A DNA stretch of 32,000 bases, taken from Prevotellaceae bacterium. GTDB lineage: Bacteria; Bacteroidota; Bacteroidia; Bacteroidales; UBA932. The position numbers and the translations under genes were made by a program. The stretch lies in assembly GCA_031269545.1 (NCBI GenBank), contig JAISYZ010000215.1, positions 1 through 32,000 on the forward strand, written 5' to 3'. A model generated the notes under the pieces. That model was not told the DNA's origin. It did not search any database and worked only from the letters and a program-made list of their open reading frames with translations. Below, in pieces: positions 1-8,696 of this stretch (position 1 is its first letter; each line of letters opens with the position of its first letter).

Positions 1-114
1 CTCCACGAATTTTGTTATAAGTTCAACCGCAGGTATTTTGGTGAACAATTGTTTGACAGACTTTTAATAGCTGCTGTGTCATACAAAAACCAATTTAGGT
101 ATAATATTAAGTAA
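1..114 (+). mobile_element. C-terminal fragment of an IS1595-family (ISXO2-like) transposase, truncated by window start
   Basis: Frame 1 translates LHEFCYKFNRRYFGEQLFDRLLIAAVSYKNQFRYNIK*, resembling the C-terminus of ISXO2-like DDE transposases (EF.Y.FNRR...FDRLL). Only 37 codons are visible. Confidence 0.6.
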
Positions 115-121
115 TCATAAT

Positions 122-316
122 TTGAAATTACTTTTTGTAACTGGTTTTTGCGGCGGTTATACTACATTTTCGGCATTTGCAACAGAAAATATGAATTTGT
201 TTCAATCCGAAAATTCAACAACTGCATTTGTGTATATTTTATTGAGTGTTTTTACCTGTATTGCAGCTGTATGGACAGGTTTTGTTATTGCACAGTTTAT
301 TTTCAAAACGCATTAA
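122..316 (+). pseudogene. crcB: CrcB/Fluc fluoride channel, C-terminal remnant (N-terminal ~half missing)
   Basis: LKLLFVTGFCGGYTTFSAFATENMNLF... matches the conserved CrcB TGFCGG.TTFS.F..E motif and following TM helix. No ATG or N-terminal TM region upstream; the transposase stop lies 7 nt before. Confidence 0.75.
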
Positions 317-395
317 AAAAATCAAATGAGGAGAAATTCAGCATCTCGCATCATTTGGAAAATATTAACATAAAAAACTCAATCATTGAAAACAA

Positions 396-2117
396 TTATT
401 GAATCCAATTTTTTATATCTTCAAGGCTTGGATTTTTAAGTCCGAGTTTATGTTTTTTGTTCATTCCGCAAACATCGTTAAAAAGTTTAGACGGCAATAA
501 TTTCTTAACAGATTCTACCGTAACATATCCCATTTTTTGAAGAACTTCAACCCATTCTGTCGGTATTCCTTTTTGAATGTATGCTTCGGGAGCGTCTTTC
601 ACAACTTTTTTTTCGGGACGCATTTGCGGAAAAAGCAGCACATCCTGTATCGATGCCGAATTTGTCATTAACATTGTTAGTCTGTCGATGCCAATTCCCA
701 TGCCCGATGTAGGCGGCATTCCGTATTCAAGCGCACGAACAAAATCACTGTCGATAAACATTGCTTCGTCATCGCCTTTTTCCGAAAGTGCAAGTTGGTC
801 CTGAAAACGTTTCAGTTGATCTATAGGATCGTTCAGTTCGGAGTATGCGTTACACAATTCTTTTCCGTTTACCATAAGTTCGAAGCGCTCGGTAAGATTT
901 TTGTTTGAACGGTGTATTTTCGTAAGCGGCGACATTTCAACAGGATAATCCATTATGAATGTCGGTTGAATGTAGGATGATTCGCATTTTTCGCCGAAAA
1001 TTTCGTCAATCAATTTTCCTTTTCCCATTGTTTCGTCAACTTCAATGTTTAATTTTGTGCATACTTCGCGCAGTTGATTTTCATTCATATCCGAAATATC
1101 AAATCCTGTATGTTCTTTTATTGCATCAAGCATTGTTATACGCAGAAACGGACGTTTGAAATCTATAACATTTTCGCCGACCTGAACTTTTGTCGTGCCG
1201 TGCAACGCAAGTGCCACGCGTTCTATCATTTCTTCCGTGAAATCCATCATCCAAAAATAATCTTTGTATGCGACATAGATTTCCATCACTGTAAATTCGG
1301 GATTATGACTGCGATCCATGCCTTCGTTACGAAAATCTTTTGAAAATTCGTAAACTCCGTTAAAACCGCCGACTATCAGGCGTTTCAGATACAGTTCGTT
1401 TGCAATTCGCAAATACAGTGGAATGTCCAAAGCATTGTGATGCGTAACAAAGGGACGCGCTGTTGCTCCGCCCGGAATTGCCTGTAAAATAGGAGTTTCT
1501 ACTTCGAGATACCCGCGTGCGTTAAACATTTCGCGCAGAGTGTTTATTATTTTCGTTCGTTTAGTAAATGTATCGCGCACCTGCGGATTTACAATCAAAT
1601 CAACATATCGTTGACGATAACGCTGTTCGGGATCGGTGAATGCGTCAAAAAACTGTCCATCTTTTTCTTTCACTATTGGCAATACTTTAAGCGACTTGCT
1701 GAGCATTGTTATTTCGCGCGTATGAATCGACAGTTCGCCTGTTTGCGTAAAAAAAGCAAATCCTTTTATGCCGACAATATCGCCAATGTCCATAAGTCGC
1801 TTGAAGATTGTATTATACATTGTTTTGTCGTCTTCAGGACAAATATCATCGCGTTTTATGTATATTTGAATTTTTCCTTTTTCATCCTGAATTTCAAAAA
1901 ACGAAGCGCTGCCCATAATTCGCCTCGACATTATGCGTCCGGCAATGCAAACATCCTGAAAATTACCTTTTTCGGGCGAAAATTCGTTGCGTATCTGTTC
2001 GGTATCAGTATTGACAGGATACAAAGCGGCAGGATAAGGATTTATCCCAAGCGCTTCCAACTCTTTGAGCGCATTACGGCGTAATACTTCCTGTTCGCTT
2101 AATTCAATATTGCTCAT
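396..2117 (-). CDS. lysS: Lysine--tRNA ligase (class II)
   Basis: Class II LysRS motifs (GGATARPFVTHHNALDIPLYLRIANELYLKRLIVGG; GMGIGIDRLTML). Start taken at internal ATG (MSNIELSEQEVLRRNALKELEALGINPYP) rather than the longer ORF start at 2192. Confidence 0.95.
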   Translation of the reverse strand: MSNIELSEQEVLRRNALKELEALGINPYPAALYPVNTDTEQIRNEFSPEKGNFQDVCIAGRIMSRRIMGSASFFEIQDEKGKIQIYIKRDDICPEDDKTMYNTIFKRLMDIGDIVGIKGFAFFTQTGELSIHTREITMLSKSLKVLPIVKEKDGQFFDAFTDPEQRYRQRYVDLIVNPQVRDTFTKRTKIINTLREMFNARGYLEVETPILQAIPGGATARPFVTHHNALDIPLYLRIANELYLKRLIVGGFNGVYEFSKDFRNEGMDRSHNPEFTVMEIYVAYKDYFWMMDFTEEMIERVALALHGTTKVQVGENVIDFKRPFLRITMLDAIKEHTGFDISDMNENQLREVCTKLNIEVDETMGKGKLIDEIFGEKCESSYIQPTFIMDYPVEMSPLTKIHRSNKNLTERFELMVNGKELCNAYSELNDPIDQLKRFQDQLALSEKGDDEAMFIDSDFVRALEYGMPPTSGMGIGIDRLTMLMTNSASIQDVLLFPQMRPEKKVVKDAPEAYIQKGIPTEWVEVLQKMGYVTVESVKKLLPSKLFNDVCGMNKKHKLGLKNPSLEDIKNWIQ

Positions 2118-2145
2118 ATTCTTTGATGTTTTATTAAAAATCGCA

Positions 2146-2153
2146 CAAAGATA
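2146..2153 (-). promoter_or_regulatory. Bacteroidetes -7-like box (TATCTTTG) upstream of lysS
   Basis: Reverse complement of CAAAGATA matches TAnnTTTG. No matching -33 TTTG at the expected spacing. Confidence 0.4.
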
Positions 2154-2327
2154 AGAAAAAGTTTGTAAATAAAAATTATGAATTTTGTACACAGCGGTCG
2201 ATATTGCGTAATTTTGTCCGTATCGAATACAGATTATTCAATATCTGATTATTAACTCGTAAATCATTAAACAGTCAATTACAGATTGCTTCGCTGACGT
2301 CTGCAATGACATTCTTATAAATTTTAC

Positions 2328-2335
2328 TACCTTTG
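2328..2335 (+). promoter_or_regulatory. Bacteroidetes -7-like box (TACCTTTG) upstream of guaA
   Basis: Matches TAnnTTTG 22 nt before the guaA ATG. No clear -33 box. Confidence 0.4.
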
Positions 2336-2357
2336 TCAATATTTTAAAATTTTGAAA

Positions 2358-3878
2358 ATGTCGGAACGTATCATTATTCTTAACTTTGGCTCTCAAACCA
2401 CTCAACTTATAGCACGCCGATTGCGCGAACTGAATGTTTATTGCGAAATATTTCCATACAATAAATTTCCAGAACATTATGATGACATACGCGGAGTTAT
2501 TTTTTCGGGAAGTCCTTATTCGGTTTACGATGCAGATGCTTTCAAACTGGATATTTCAAACATTCGCAAACGATTTCCGCTGCTGGGAATTTGTTATGGA
2601 GCGCAACTTATTTCACACGCTTTGGGAGGAAAGGTTGAAGCCGCAGGAAGTCGTGAATACGGACGGGCGAATTTGTCGGTTTTTGATGATTCAAATGCTT
2701 TGTTAAAGAATGTACGCATAAATTCGCAAGTGTGGATGTCGCACGGAGATACAATTACAAAAATTCCCGATAATTTTGAAATCGTTGCAAGCACCGACAA
2801 AGTTGCCATTGCCGCATTTCAAATTAAAAATGAAAAAACCTGGGGAGTACAGTTTCATCCCGAAGTTTTTCATAGCGAAGATGGAATGAAAGTCCTTGAA
2901 AATTTTGTTGATATTTGTAACTGTAAACGAAATTGGACACCGGCATCGTTTATCGAAACAACAGTTGCCGAACTTAAACAAAAACTTGGAAACGACAAAG
3001 TTGTACTTGGACTGTCGGGCGGGGTTGACAGTTCCGTAACCGCTGTTTTGCTGAACAAAGCAATAGGCGAAAATCTTATATGCATTTTTGTAGATAACGG
3101 CTTGTTGCGCAAAAACGAATTTAAAAATGTACTTGACGATTACAAACATCTTGGTTTGAATGTAATCGGCGTTGATGCAAAAGATAAATTTTATACGGCG
3201 CTTGCGGGCATTGTCAATCCTGAACAGAAACGCAAGATAATAGGAAAAATTTTTATTGATATTTTTGACGAAGAAGCGGCAAAATTAGAAAACGTAAAAT
3301 GGCTTGGACAGGGAACAATTTATCCTGACATCATTGAATCGCTTTCGATTACAGGAACAACAATCAAATCGCATCACAACGTAGGCGGATTGCCCGAATA
3401 TATGAAACTGAAACTTGTAGAACCGCTTAAATTGTTGTTTAAAGACGAAGTTCGCCGCACAGGAAAAGAACTCGGAATGTCAGAAAACCTTATAAACAGA
3501 CATCCTTTTCCCGGACCCGGATTGGGGATTCGTATTATCGGAGACATTACGCCCGAAAAAGTCCGTATATTGCAGGATGCCGATGACATTTACATAAATC
3601 TTTTGCGCCAATACGATTTGTACAGTGCAGTTTGGCAGGCGTGTACAATTTTGTTGCCTGTGCGTTCTGTAGGCGTAATGGGCGACGAGCGCACTTACGA
3701 AAATACGGTTGCTTTGCGTGCAGTTACATCAACAGATGCAATGACGGCTGACTGGGCAAAACTGCCTTACGAATTTTTGGCAAAAGTATCGAACGAAATC
3801 ATAAATAAAGTGAAAGGAGTAAACAGAGTTGTGTACGACATTAGTTCAAAGCCGCCCGCAACTATTGAGTGGGAATGA
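2358..3878 (+). CDS. guaA: GMP synthase (glutamine-hydrolysing)
   Basis: GATase triad context ([15 protein letters not shown]), PP-loop [10 protein letters not shown], and C-terminal dimerisation domain [12 protein letters not shown]...[15 protein letters not shown] at 2358. Confidence 0.97.
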   Translation: MSERIIILNFGSQTTQLIARRLRELNVYCEIFPYNKFPEHYDDIRGVIFSGSPYSVYDADAFKLDISNIRKRFPLLGICYGAQLISHALGGKVEAAGSREYGRANLSVFDDSNALLKNVRINSQVWMSHGDTITKIPDNFEIVASTDKVAIAAFQIKNEKTWGVQFHPEVFHSEDGMKVLENFVDICNCKRNWTPASFIETTVAELKQKLGNDKVVLGLSGGVDSSVTAVLLNKAIGENLICIFVDNGLLRKNEFKNVLDDYKHLGLNVIGVDAKDKFYTALAGIVNPEQKRKIIGKIFIDIFDEEAAKLENVKWLGQGTIYPDIIESLSITGTTIKSHHNVGGLPEYMKLKLVEPLKLLFKDEVRRTGKELGMSENLINRHPFPGPGLGIRIIGDITPEKVRILQDADDIYINLLRQYDLYSAVWQACTILLPVRSVGVMGDERTYENTVALRAVTSTDAMTADWAKLPYEFLAKVSNEIINKVKGVNRVVYDISSKPPATIEWE

Positions 3879-3919
3879 ATAAGCATTGACGATTATTTGC
3901 TTTGTTCGGCGTAGCAAAC

Positions 3920-3956
3920 AAAAACAAAGAGCGAAAGTTTTTCGCCATTTGTTTTT
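3920..3956. terminator. Hairpin downstream of guaA, possible terminator
   Basis: AAAAACAAA-GA-GCGAAA-GTT-TTTCGC-CA-TTTGTTTTT: 9-bp and 6-bp paired segments with a 2x2 internal loop, A- and T-tracts at the ends, 42 nt after the guaA stop. Confidence 0.5.
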
Positions 3957-3972
3957 ATACTTCGTAGCGTAT

Positions 3973-4287
3973 ATCGCAAAAGATTTGGAGTGTACCGCAA
4001 AAGATTTAGCGTGTACCGCAAAAGATTTGGAGCGTATCGCAAAAGACTTGGAGTGTATCGCAAAAGACTTGGAGTGTATCGCAGAAGACTTGGAGCGTAT
4101 CGCAAAAGATTTGGAGTGTACCGCAAAAGACTTGGAGCGTATCGCAAAAGACTTGGAGCGTATCGCAAAAGACTTGGAGTGTATCGCAAAAGATTTGGAG
4201 CGTATCGCAAAAGACTTGGAGCGTATCGCAAAAGACTTGGAGCGTATCGCAAAAGACTTGGAGCGTATCGCAAAAGATTTGGATGGT
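3973..4287. repeat. 21-bp tandem repeat (minisatellite), 15 units, consensus ATCGCAAAAGACTTGGAGCGT
   Basis: Read directly: units start at 3973 + 21n. Variation is concentrated at ATC/ACC, GAC/GAT and CGT/TGT. Units 9, 12, 13 and 14 match the consensus exactly; 5' units are more diverged. Confidence 0.97.
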
Positions 4288-4540
4288 GTCTTTTCTCTTA
4301 TTAGTTGTCAGCGTGTAATTTTACAGATTGCCTGTGCGTAATCCGAAAATTTCGTATATATTTGCAGTGTTTTCAGTTGTGTTTGCCTGATAATTTGTTT
4401 TGTTTATCGCTATTTACTTTGTCATTTATAAAGTTTAATAATCTCAGCAGAACAAGATAAATTCCAGTCAATAAACCGATTAACAGTATTTGTTTATAAT
4501 TTATTTGAATTTAAAGTTTCTGAATCAATAAAATATCCGA

Positions 4541-5596
4541 ATGAAGAATATTGCAAAAATATTTTTACTTCTGCTTAAAATAATTGCAATCTTAATTGCA
4601 GCAATGCTGTTGCTGTCAATATTGGCATGTTATACAAGTCCGGTGCGATATTGGATTTTTCAACTGTTAGGTTTGTTTTTTCCAATCATTTTCATAATTA
4701 ATGTTTTGATTGTCATAATATTATTCGCAGTCAAAAGTAAAATTGCATACGTTAATCTTGCTGCGCTTGCAATATCTGTTTTTTTTGCAGGACGGTTTTT
4801 TCAATTTTCGGGAAGCAAAGCCGATGACGAAAATACTGTAAAAATAATAAGTTACAACGTACATGATTTTAAAAATATCGACAGTTACAAAGCAACATAC
4901 AACGAAATTGCCGATTTTTTACTTGCCGAAAATGCCGATATTATATGTATGCAGGAATATGCTGCAAGCAACACGGAATTAATAAAATACAAGAAATTTC
5001 AAAAATTATATCAACAATATAAATATATGTATGGAAATTACGGAGGGCAAAAAATTTTCAGCAAATATCCTTTTGAAAACACACAAAGTCTGAATCTTGC
5101 AGGAACTTATCTTGTTTTTGCCGATATAAACATCAACGGAAAAATTGTACGTACATACTCGTGTCATCTGCAATCTACAAATTTCAATCCAGACGGAACG
5201 CAAAAACGGTTAACATCCCAAAATGCAAATTATAAAAATGAACTGAAAAATGTAGTCCGAAATCTGCGCAACGCTTTTATCAAACGGTCAAAACAGGTTG
5301 AACTTATTGCTGCGGAAATTTCAAGATCAACTTATCCTACAATAATTTGCGGCGATTTCAACGACACGCCAATGTCATATTCATATCAAAAAATAAAAGG
5401 AAAAATGAACGATGCATTTATCGAAGCAGGCAGCGGAATATCAAATACATACAAAAAATTATTTTCGTTTTTGCGCATCGATTACATATTTATCGACAAA
5501 AATATTTCGGCGCAGGAATATACGGTAGCGCGAAAAATAAAATATTCCGACCATTATCCTGTAATAGTAAAATTCAAAATAAACGATGAAAAATGA
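4541..5596 (+). CDS. Endonuclease/exonuclease/phosphatase (EEP) family protein with N-terminal membrane helices
   Basis: Hydrophobic N-terminus, then EEP motifs IISYNVHDFKN, IICMQEY, TIICGDFNDTP, RIDYIFID, YSDHYPV. Confidence 0.9.
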   Translation: MKNIAKIFLLLLKIIAILIAAMLLLSILACYTSPVRYWIFQLLGLFFPIIFIINVLIVIILFAVKSKIAYVNLAALAISVFFAGRFFQFSGSKADDENTVKIISYNVHDFKNIDSYKATYNEIADFLLAENADIICMQEYAASNTELIKYKKFQKLYQQYKYMYGNYGGQKIFSKYPFENTQSLNLAGTYLVFADININGKIVRTYSCHLQSTNFNPDGTQKRLTSQNANYKNELKNVVRNLRNAFIKRSKQVELIAAEISRSTYPTIICGDFNDTPMSYSYQKIKGKMNDAFIEAGSGISNTYKKLFSFLRIDYIFIDKNISAQEYTVARKIKYSDHYPVIVKFKINDEK

Positions 5597-6149
5597 AATA
5601 AAAAAAGCCGTTGAAGTTCTGAAAAACGGCGGGATAATACTTTATCCGACAGATACCGTTTGGGGAATAGGCTGCGATGCAACAAACGCAAAAGCAGTCG
5701 AAAAAATTTACAACCTGAAACAGCGCAGCGACAGCAAATCAATGCTTGTGCTTGTTGATTCTGCCAACAGAATTTCGCGATATGTAAAGCAAATTCCAAA
5801 CATCGCTTCCGACTTGATTGAACTGAGCGATACGCCTCTCACAATAATTTATCCAAACGCCGTAAATCTTGCACCGAACCTGATTTCAGACGATGGAACA
5901 ATAGGTATTCGCGCAGTAAATCACGAATTTTGCAAACAACTGATATTTGCATTAAACCGTCCGATAGTGTCAACATCTGCCAATATTTCGGGAGATAAGC
6001 CACCGCAAAGATTTGAAGAAATATCATCGGAAATACGTAATAATGTTGATTTTACAGTGAATAAAATTTTTGAGGGAAATTCAACACGAAAACCATCGGC
6101 TATAATAAAATTAGGTTTGAAAAATGAGGTCGAAGTGATTAGAAAATAA
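5586..6149 (+). CDS. L-threonylcarbamoyladenylate synthase, Sua5/YciO/YrdC family
   Basis: GGIILYPTDTVWGIGCDATNAKAVEKIYNLKQRSDSKSMLVLV; SANISGDKPP. Overlaps the preceding CDS by 11 nt. Confidence 0.92.
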   Translation: MKNEIKKAVEVLKNGGIILYPTDTVWGIGCDATNAKAVEKIYNLKQRSDSKSMLVLVDSANRISRYVKQIPNIASDLIELSDTPLTIIYPNAVNLAPNLISDDGTIGIRAVNHEFCKQLIFALNRPIVSTSANISGDKPPQRFEEISSEIRNNVDFTVNKIFEGNSTRKPSAIIKLGLKNEVEVIRK

Positions 6150-6166
6150 TTAAATAACAAATAAAA

Positions 6167-6571
6167 ATGCATAAAATTCAAATACAGATTCGTTTCAGCG
6201 ACATCGACAGACTTGGACATGTAAACAATTCAATATATTCTCAATATCTGGATGTTGCAAGGTTGGATTATTTGAAAAATACAATAGAAAAATTTATAAA
6301 ATGGAACGAAAAAACTATTGTCATTGTTCATATCGAAAACGATTTTCTGCTGCCAACATTAATTGACGACACAATATTTGTTACAACCGAAGTTGTGAAA
6401 ACAGGCAACCGCAGCATAAGCATGAATCAACAGATAATAGACGACAAAGGAAATATAAAAGTAAAATCGCATTGCATATTCTCAACACTTGATATACAAA
6501 GCAATAAATCCTTTCCTGTTCCCGCCGAATGGAAAAAAAGCATTGAAGATTTTGAAAATAAAAAATTGTGA
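6167..6571 (+). CDS. Acyl-CoA thioesterase, 4HBT/YbgC-like hot-dog fold
   Basis: IQIRFSDIDRLGHVNNSIYSQYLDVARLDYL, typical of the 4HBT family. Confidence 0.88.
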   Translation: MHKIQIQIRFSDIDRLGHVNNSIYSQYLDVARLDYLKNTIEKFIKWNEKTIVIVHIENDFLLPTLIDDTIFVTTEVVKTGNRSISMNQQIIDDKGNIKVKSHCIFSTLDIQSNKSFPVPAEWKKSIEDFENKKL

Positions 6572-6637
6572 GAATGTATTCGACATAAAGCAGTTGCTGC
6601 TTGCTTTCTAATTTTTCATTTTACAACAAAAAATACA

Positions 6638-6645
6638 TAACTTTG
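6638..6645 (+). promoter_or_regulatory. Bacteroidetes -7-like box (TAACTTTG) upstream of aroB
   Basis: Matches TAnnTTTG 21 nt upstream of the aroB ATG; the -33 position does not match. Confidence 0.45.
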
Positions 6646-6666
6646 CAAATAATTGAAGGATAAAAC

Positions 6667-7719
6667 ATGCAAATTATAGAAATAAAAACAACAGAAGGCA
6701 AACAGTCTGAAATACTTATAGGCGAAGATTTTAGAAACATTCGTAACTATTTGCCTGTTCAAAATGTCATCGTTATAATCGACGAAAATATTTTTGATTT
6801 GTATCCACTGTTTGCCGAAAATTTTAAATGCATCAAAATACATGCAGACGAAAAAAACAAAACGCTTGAAACAGTCGAACATATAATCTTACAACTGACT
6901 GAACTGCAAGCCGACAGATCAACGTTTATTGCAGGCGTTGGCGGAGGAATAACTTGCGATATTGCAGGATTTGCAGCATCGATTTATATGCGCGGATTGC
7001 GATTCGGATTTGTTTCAACATCGTTGCTGTCGCAAGCAGATGCTTCGGTTGGCGGAAAAAACGGAGTAAACTTTTATGGTTTGAAAAATATGATAGGAAC
7101 TTTCAATCAACCCGAATTTGTGATTTGCGATATAAACATGCTTGACACTCTTCCTCAAAAGGAATTTCGCGGCGGATTGAGCGAGATTATTAAAATCGCT
7201 CTGATAAAAGATGCCGAAATGTTTGATTTTATCGAAGATAACACAGCGACCATTTTAAACCGTGATAAAACAATTTTGCAGAAATTAATCACAAAATCAA
7301 TACAGCATAAAGCAGATATTGTCGGATGCGATGAATTTGAAAAAGGCAAACGGCGGATTTTGAATTTCGGACACACGCTTGCTCATGCAATTGAACCGAA
7401 TGACGATATTTCTCACGGATTTGCCGTAAGTATTGGAATGATGTTTGCTGCAAAAGTTTCAGAACATTTTGGTTTTATTGCAAATAATATTGTAGAGCGA
7501 ATAGAACGCCTGCTTGCTCAATTCGATTTGCCTCGCTGCACAAATATTGATGAAAAACTGTTATTTAACACTATTGTTGCCGACAAGAAAAAAAATAATG
7601 ATGCAATAAATTTAGTGCTGTTAAATGGAACAGGAAAAACTGTCGAAAAGAATATAAAAATTAATGATATTGAAAAGTTAATATCAATATTCTGCAACAC
7701 GACAAAAAACAGTTTTTAA
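6667..7719 (+). CDS. aroB: 3-dehydroquinate synthase
   Basis: GVGGGITCDIAGFAASIYMRGLRFGFVSTSLLSQADASVGGKNGVN...LNFGHTLAHAIE. Confidence 0.95.
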   Translation: MQIIEIKTTEGKQSEILIGEDFRNIRNYLPVQNVIVIIDENIFDLYPLFAENFKCIKIHADEKNKTLETVEHIILQLTELQADRSTFIAGVGGGITCDIAGFAASIYMRGLRFGFVSTSLLSQADASVGGKNGVNFYGLKNMIGTFNQPEFVICDINMLDTLPQKEFRGGLSEIIKIALIKDAEMFDFIEDNTATILNRDKTILQKLITKSIQHKADIVGCDEFEKGKRRILNFGHTLAHAIEPNDDISHGFAVSIGMMFAAKVSEHFGFIANNIVERIERLLAQFDLPRCTNIDEKLLFNTIVADKKKNNDAINLVLLNGTGKTVEKNIKINDIEKLISIFCNTTKNSF

Positions 7720-7737
7720 CTGTATTCTGCAATCAGT
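7701..7737. repeat. Direct-repeat copy 1 (aroB 3' end), partner at 8587-8637
   Basis: GACAAAAAACAGTTTTTAA-c-TGTATTCTGCAATCAGT. The 19-bp first block is identical in copy 2. Confidence 0.8.
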
Positions 7738-7849
7738 ATTTCGTATCTCATCACTAATCATAATTCATTAACCATGAGGGAAATCCTACAAGTGCCTTTT
7801 GAAAAATCAAACATTATATTCAAAGTTCATGTTTACAAATAAATTAGTA

Positions 7850-7880
7850 TTTGAAAATTCAACGATTATGTCTAACTTTG
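7850..7880 (+). promoter_or_regulatory. Bacteroidetes-type promoter of cutC: TTTG-N19-TAACTTTG
   Basis: TTTG at 7850-7853 and TAACTTTG at 7873-7880, spacing 19 nt, 18 nt upstream of the ATG at 7899. Confidence 0.7.
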
Positions 7881-7898
7881 CATATTAATGTTATTATT

Positions 7899-8588
7899 AT
7901 GACTCCACTGTTAGAAATTTGCACATATACCATAAATGATTGCATCGAAGCGCAGCGCGGCGGTGCAGACAGAATTGAACTTTGTTCGAACATGCCCGAA
8001 GGCGGAACAACGCCGAGTTGCGGAACAATGATAGCCGTTCGCAAGCATATCGACATAGCCATGCATGTTATGATTCGTCCGCGAGGCGGTAATTTTGTTT
8101 ATGACAAACATGAAGTACGGATTATGCTTGACGATATTCGCATGGCAAAACATTGCGGCACAAACGGACTTGTATTCGGCTGTTTAACTGCCGATTACGA
8201 AGTGGACATTAATGTTTGCAGGTTATTGATTGACGAAGCAAATCCTTTGCCCGTAACTTTTCATCGTGCATTCGACGAATGTAAGCATCCCGAACAGTCT
8301 TTGGAAAAAATTATTAACTTGGGTTTTTCACGTCTGCTGACTTCGGGACAATGCGCTGTAGCCGAAGATGGTATCCAACTGTTGCGGCAACTTGTTAAAC
8401 AGTCGGCAAATCGTATTATCATTATGCCCGGCAGCGGTATTACCCCAAATAATATTGAAAAAATTGCAATTGAAACAGGAGCAAATGAATTTCATACTTC
8501 GGCGCAAGCCATACGCGGCAAAGGTACAAAGGCAGAAACAGTTGCAAAATGCGTTGAAAAATTAAAAGTATTGAATCTTACTGCATGA
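7899..8588 (+). CDS. cutC: Copper homeostasis protein CutC
   Basis: LEICTYTINDCIEAQRGGADRIELCSNMPEGGTTPSCG...MIRPRGGNFVY...FHRAFDEC...LTSGQ...IIIMPGSGI. Start at ATG 7899. Confidence 0.95.
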   Translation: MTPLLEICTYTINDCIEAQRGGADRIELCSNMPEGGTTPSCGTMIAVRKHIDIAMHVMIRPRGGNFVYDKHEVRIMLDDIRMAKHCGTNGLVFGCLTADYEVDINVCRLLIDEANPLPVTFHRAFDECKHPEQSLEKIINLGFSRLLTSGQCAVAEDGIQLLRQLVKQSANRIIIMPGSGITPNNIEKIAIETGANEFHTSAQAIRGKGTKAETVAKCVEKLKVLNLTA

Positions 8589-8637
8589 CAAAAAACAGTT
8601 TTTAATTCATAAAAGTTAGTTGTATTCTGCAGTCTGT
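8587..8637. repeat. Direct-repeat copy 2 (downstream of cutC), partner of 7701-7737
   Basis: GACAAAAAACAGTTTTTAA identical at 8587-8605, then a 15-nt insertion, then TTGTATTCTGCAGTCTGT. Confidence 0.8.
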
Positions 8638-8696
8638 GTGAAATTCAATGATTTAATCCGAAAATTTTAGTTTTTTTTCATTTTAATCTCACTTTT

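Noticed and set aside
148-402. 84-aa ORF overlapping the crcB remnant
   Set aside because: Out of frame with the clear CrcB TGFCGG motif, cysteine/tyrosine-rich translation, no support.
3973-4287. CRISPR array
   Set aside because: Units are contiguous 21-bp repeats with no spacers, and no cas genes are in the window.
3886-4341. Heptad-repeat proteins AKDLERI / YRKRLGA / LLRYAPS from ORFs over the repeat array
   Set aside because: All are by-products of a stop-free 21-bp unit. The starts are ATT, GTG and TTG, with no ATG or leader, and nonsynonymous C/T changes occur in every frame. Treated as minisatellite, though translation is not excluded.
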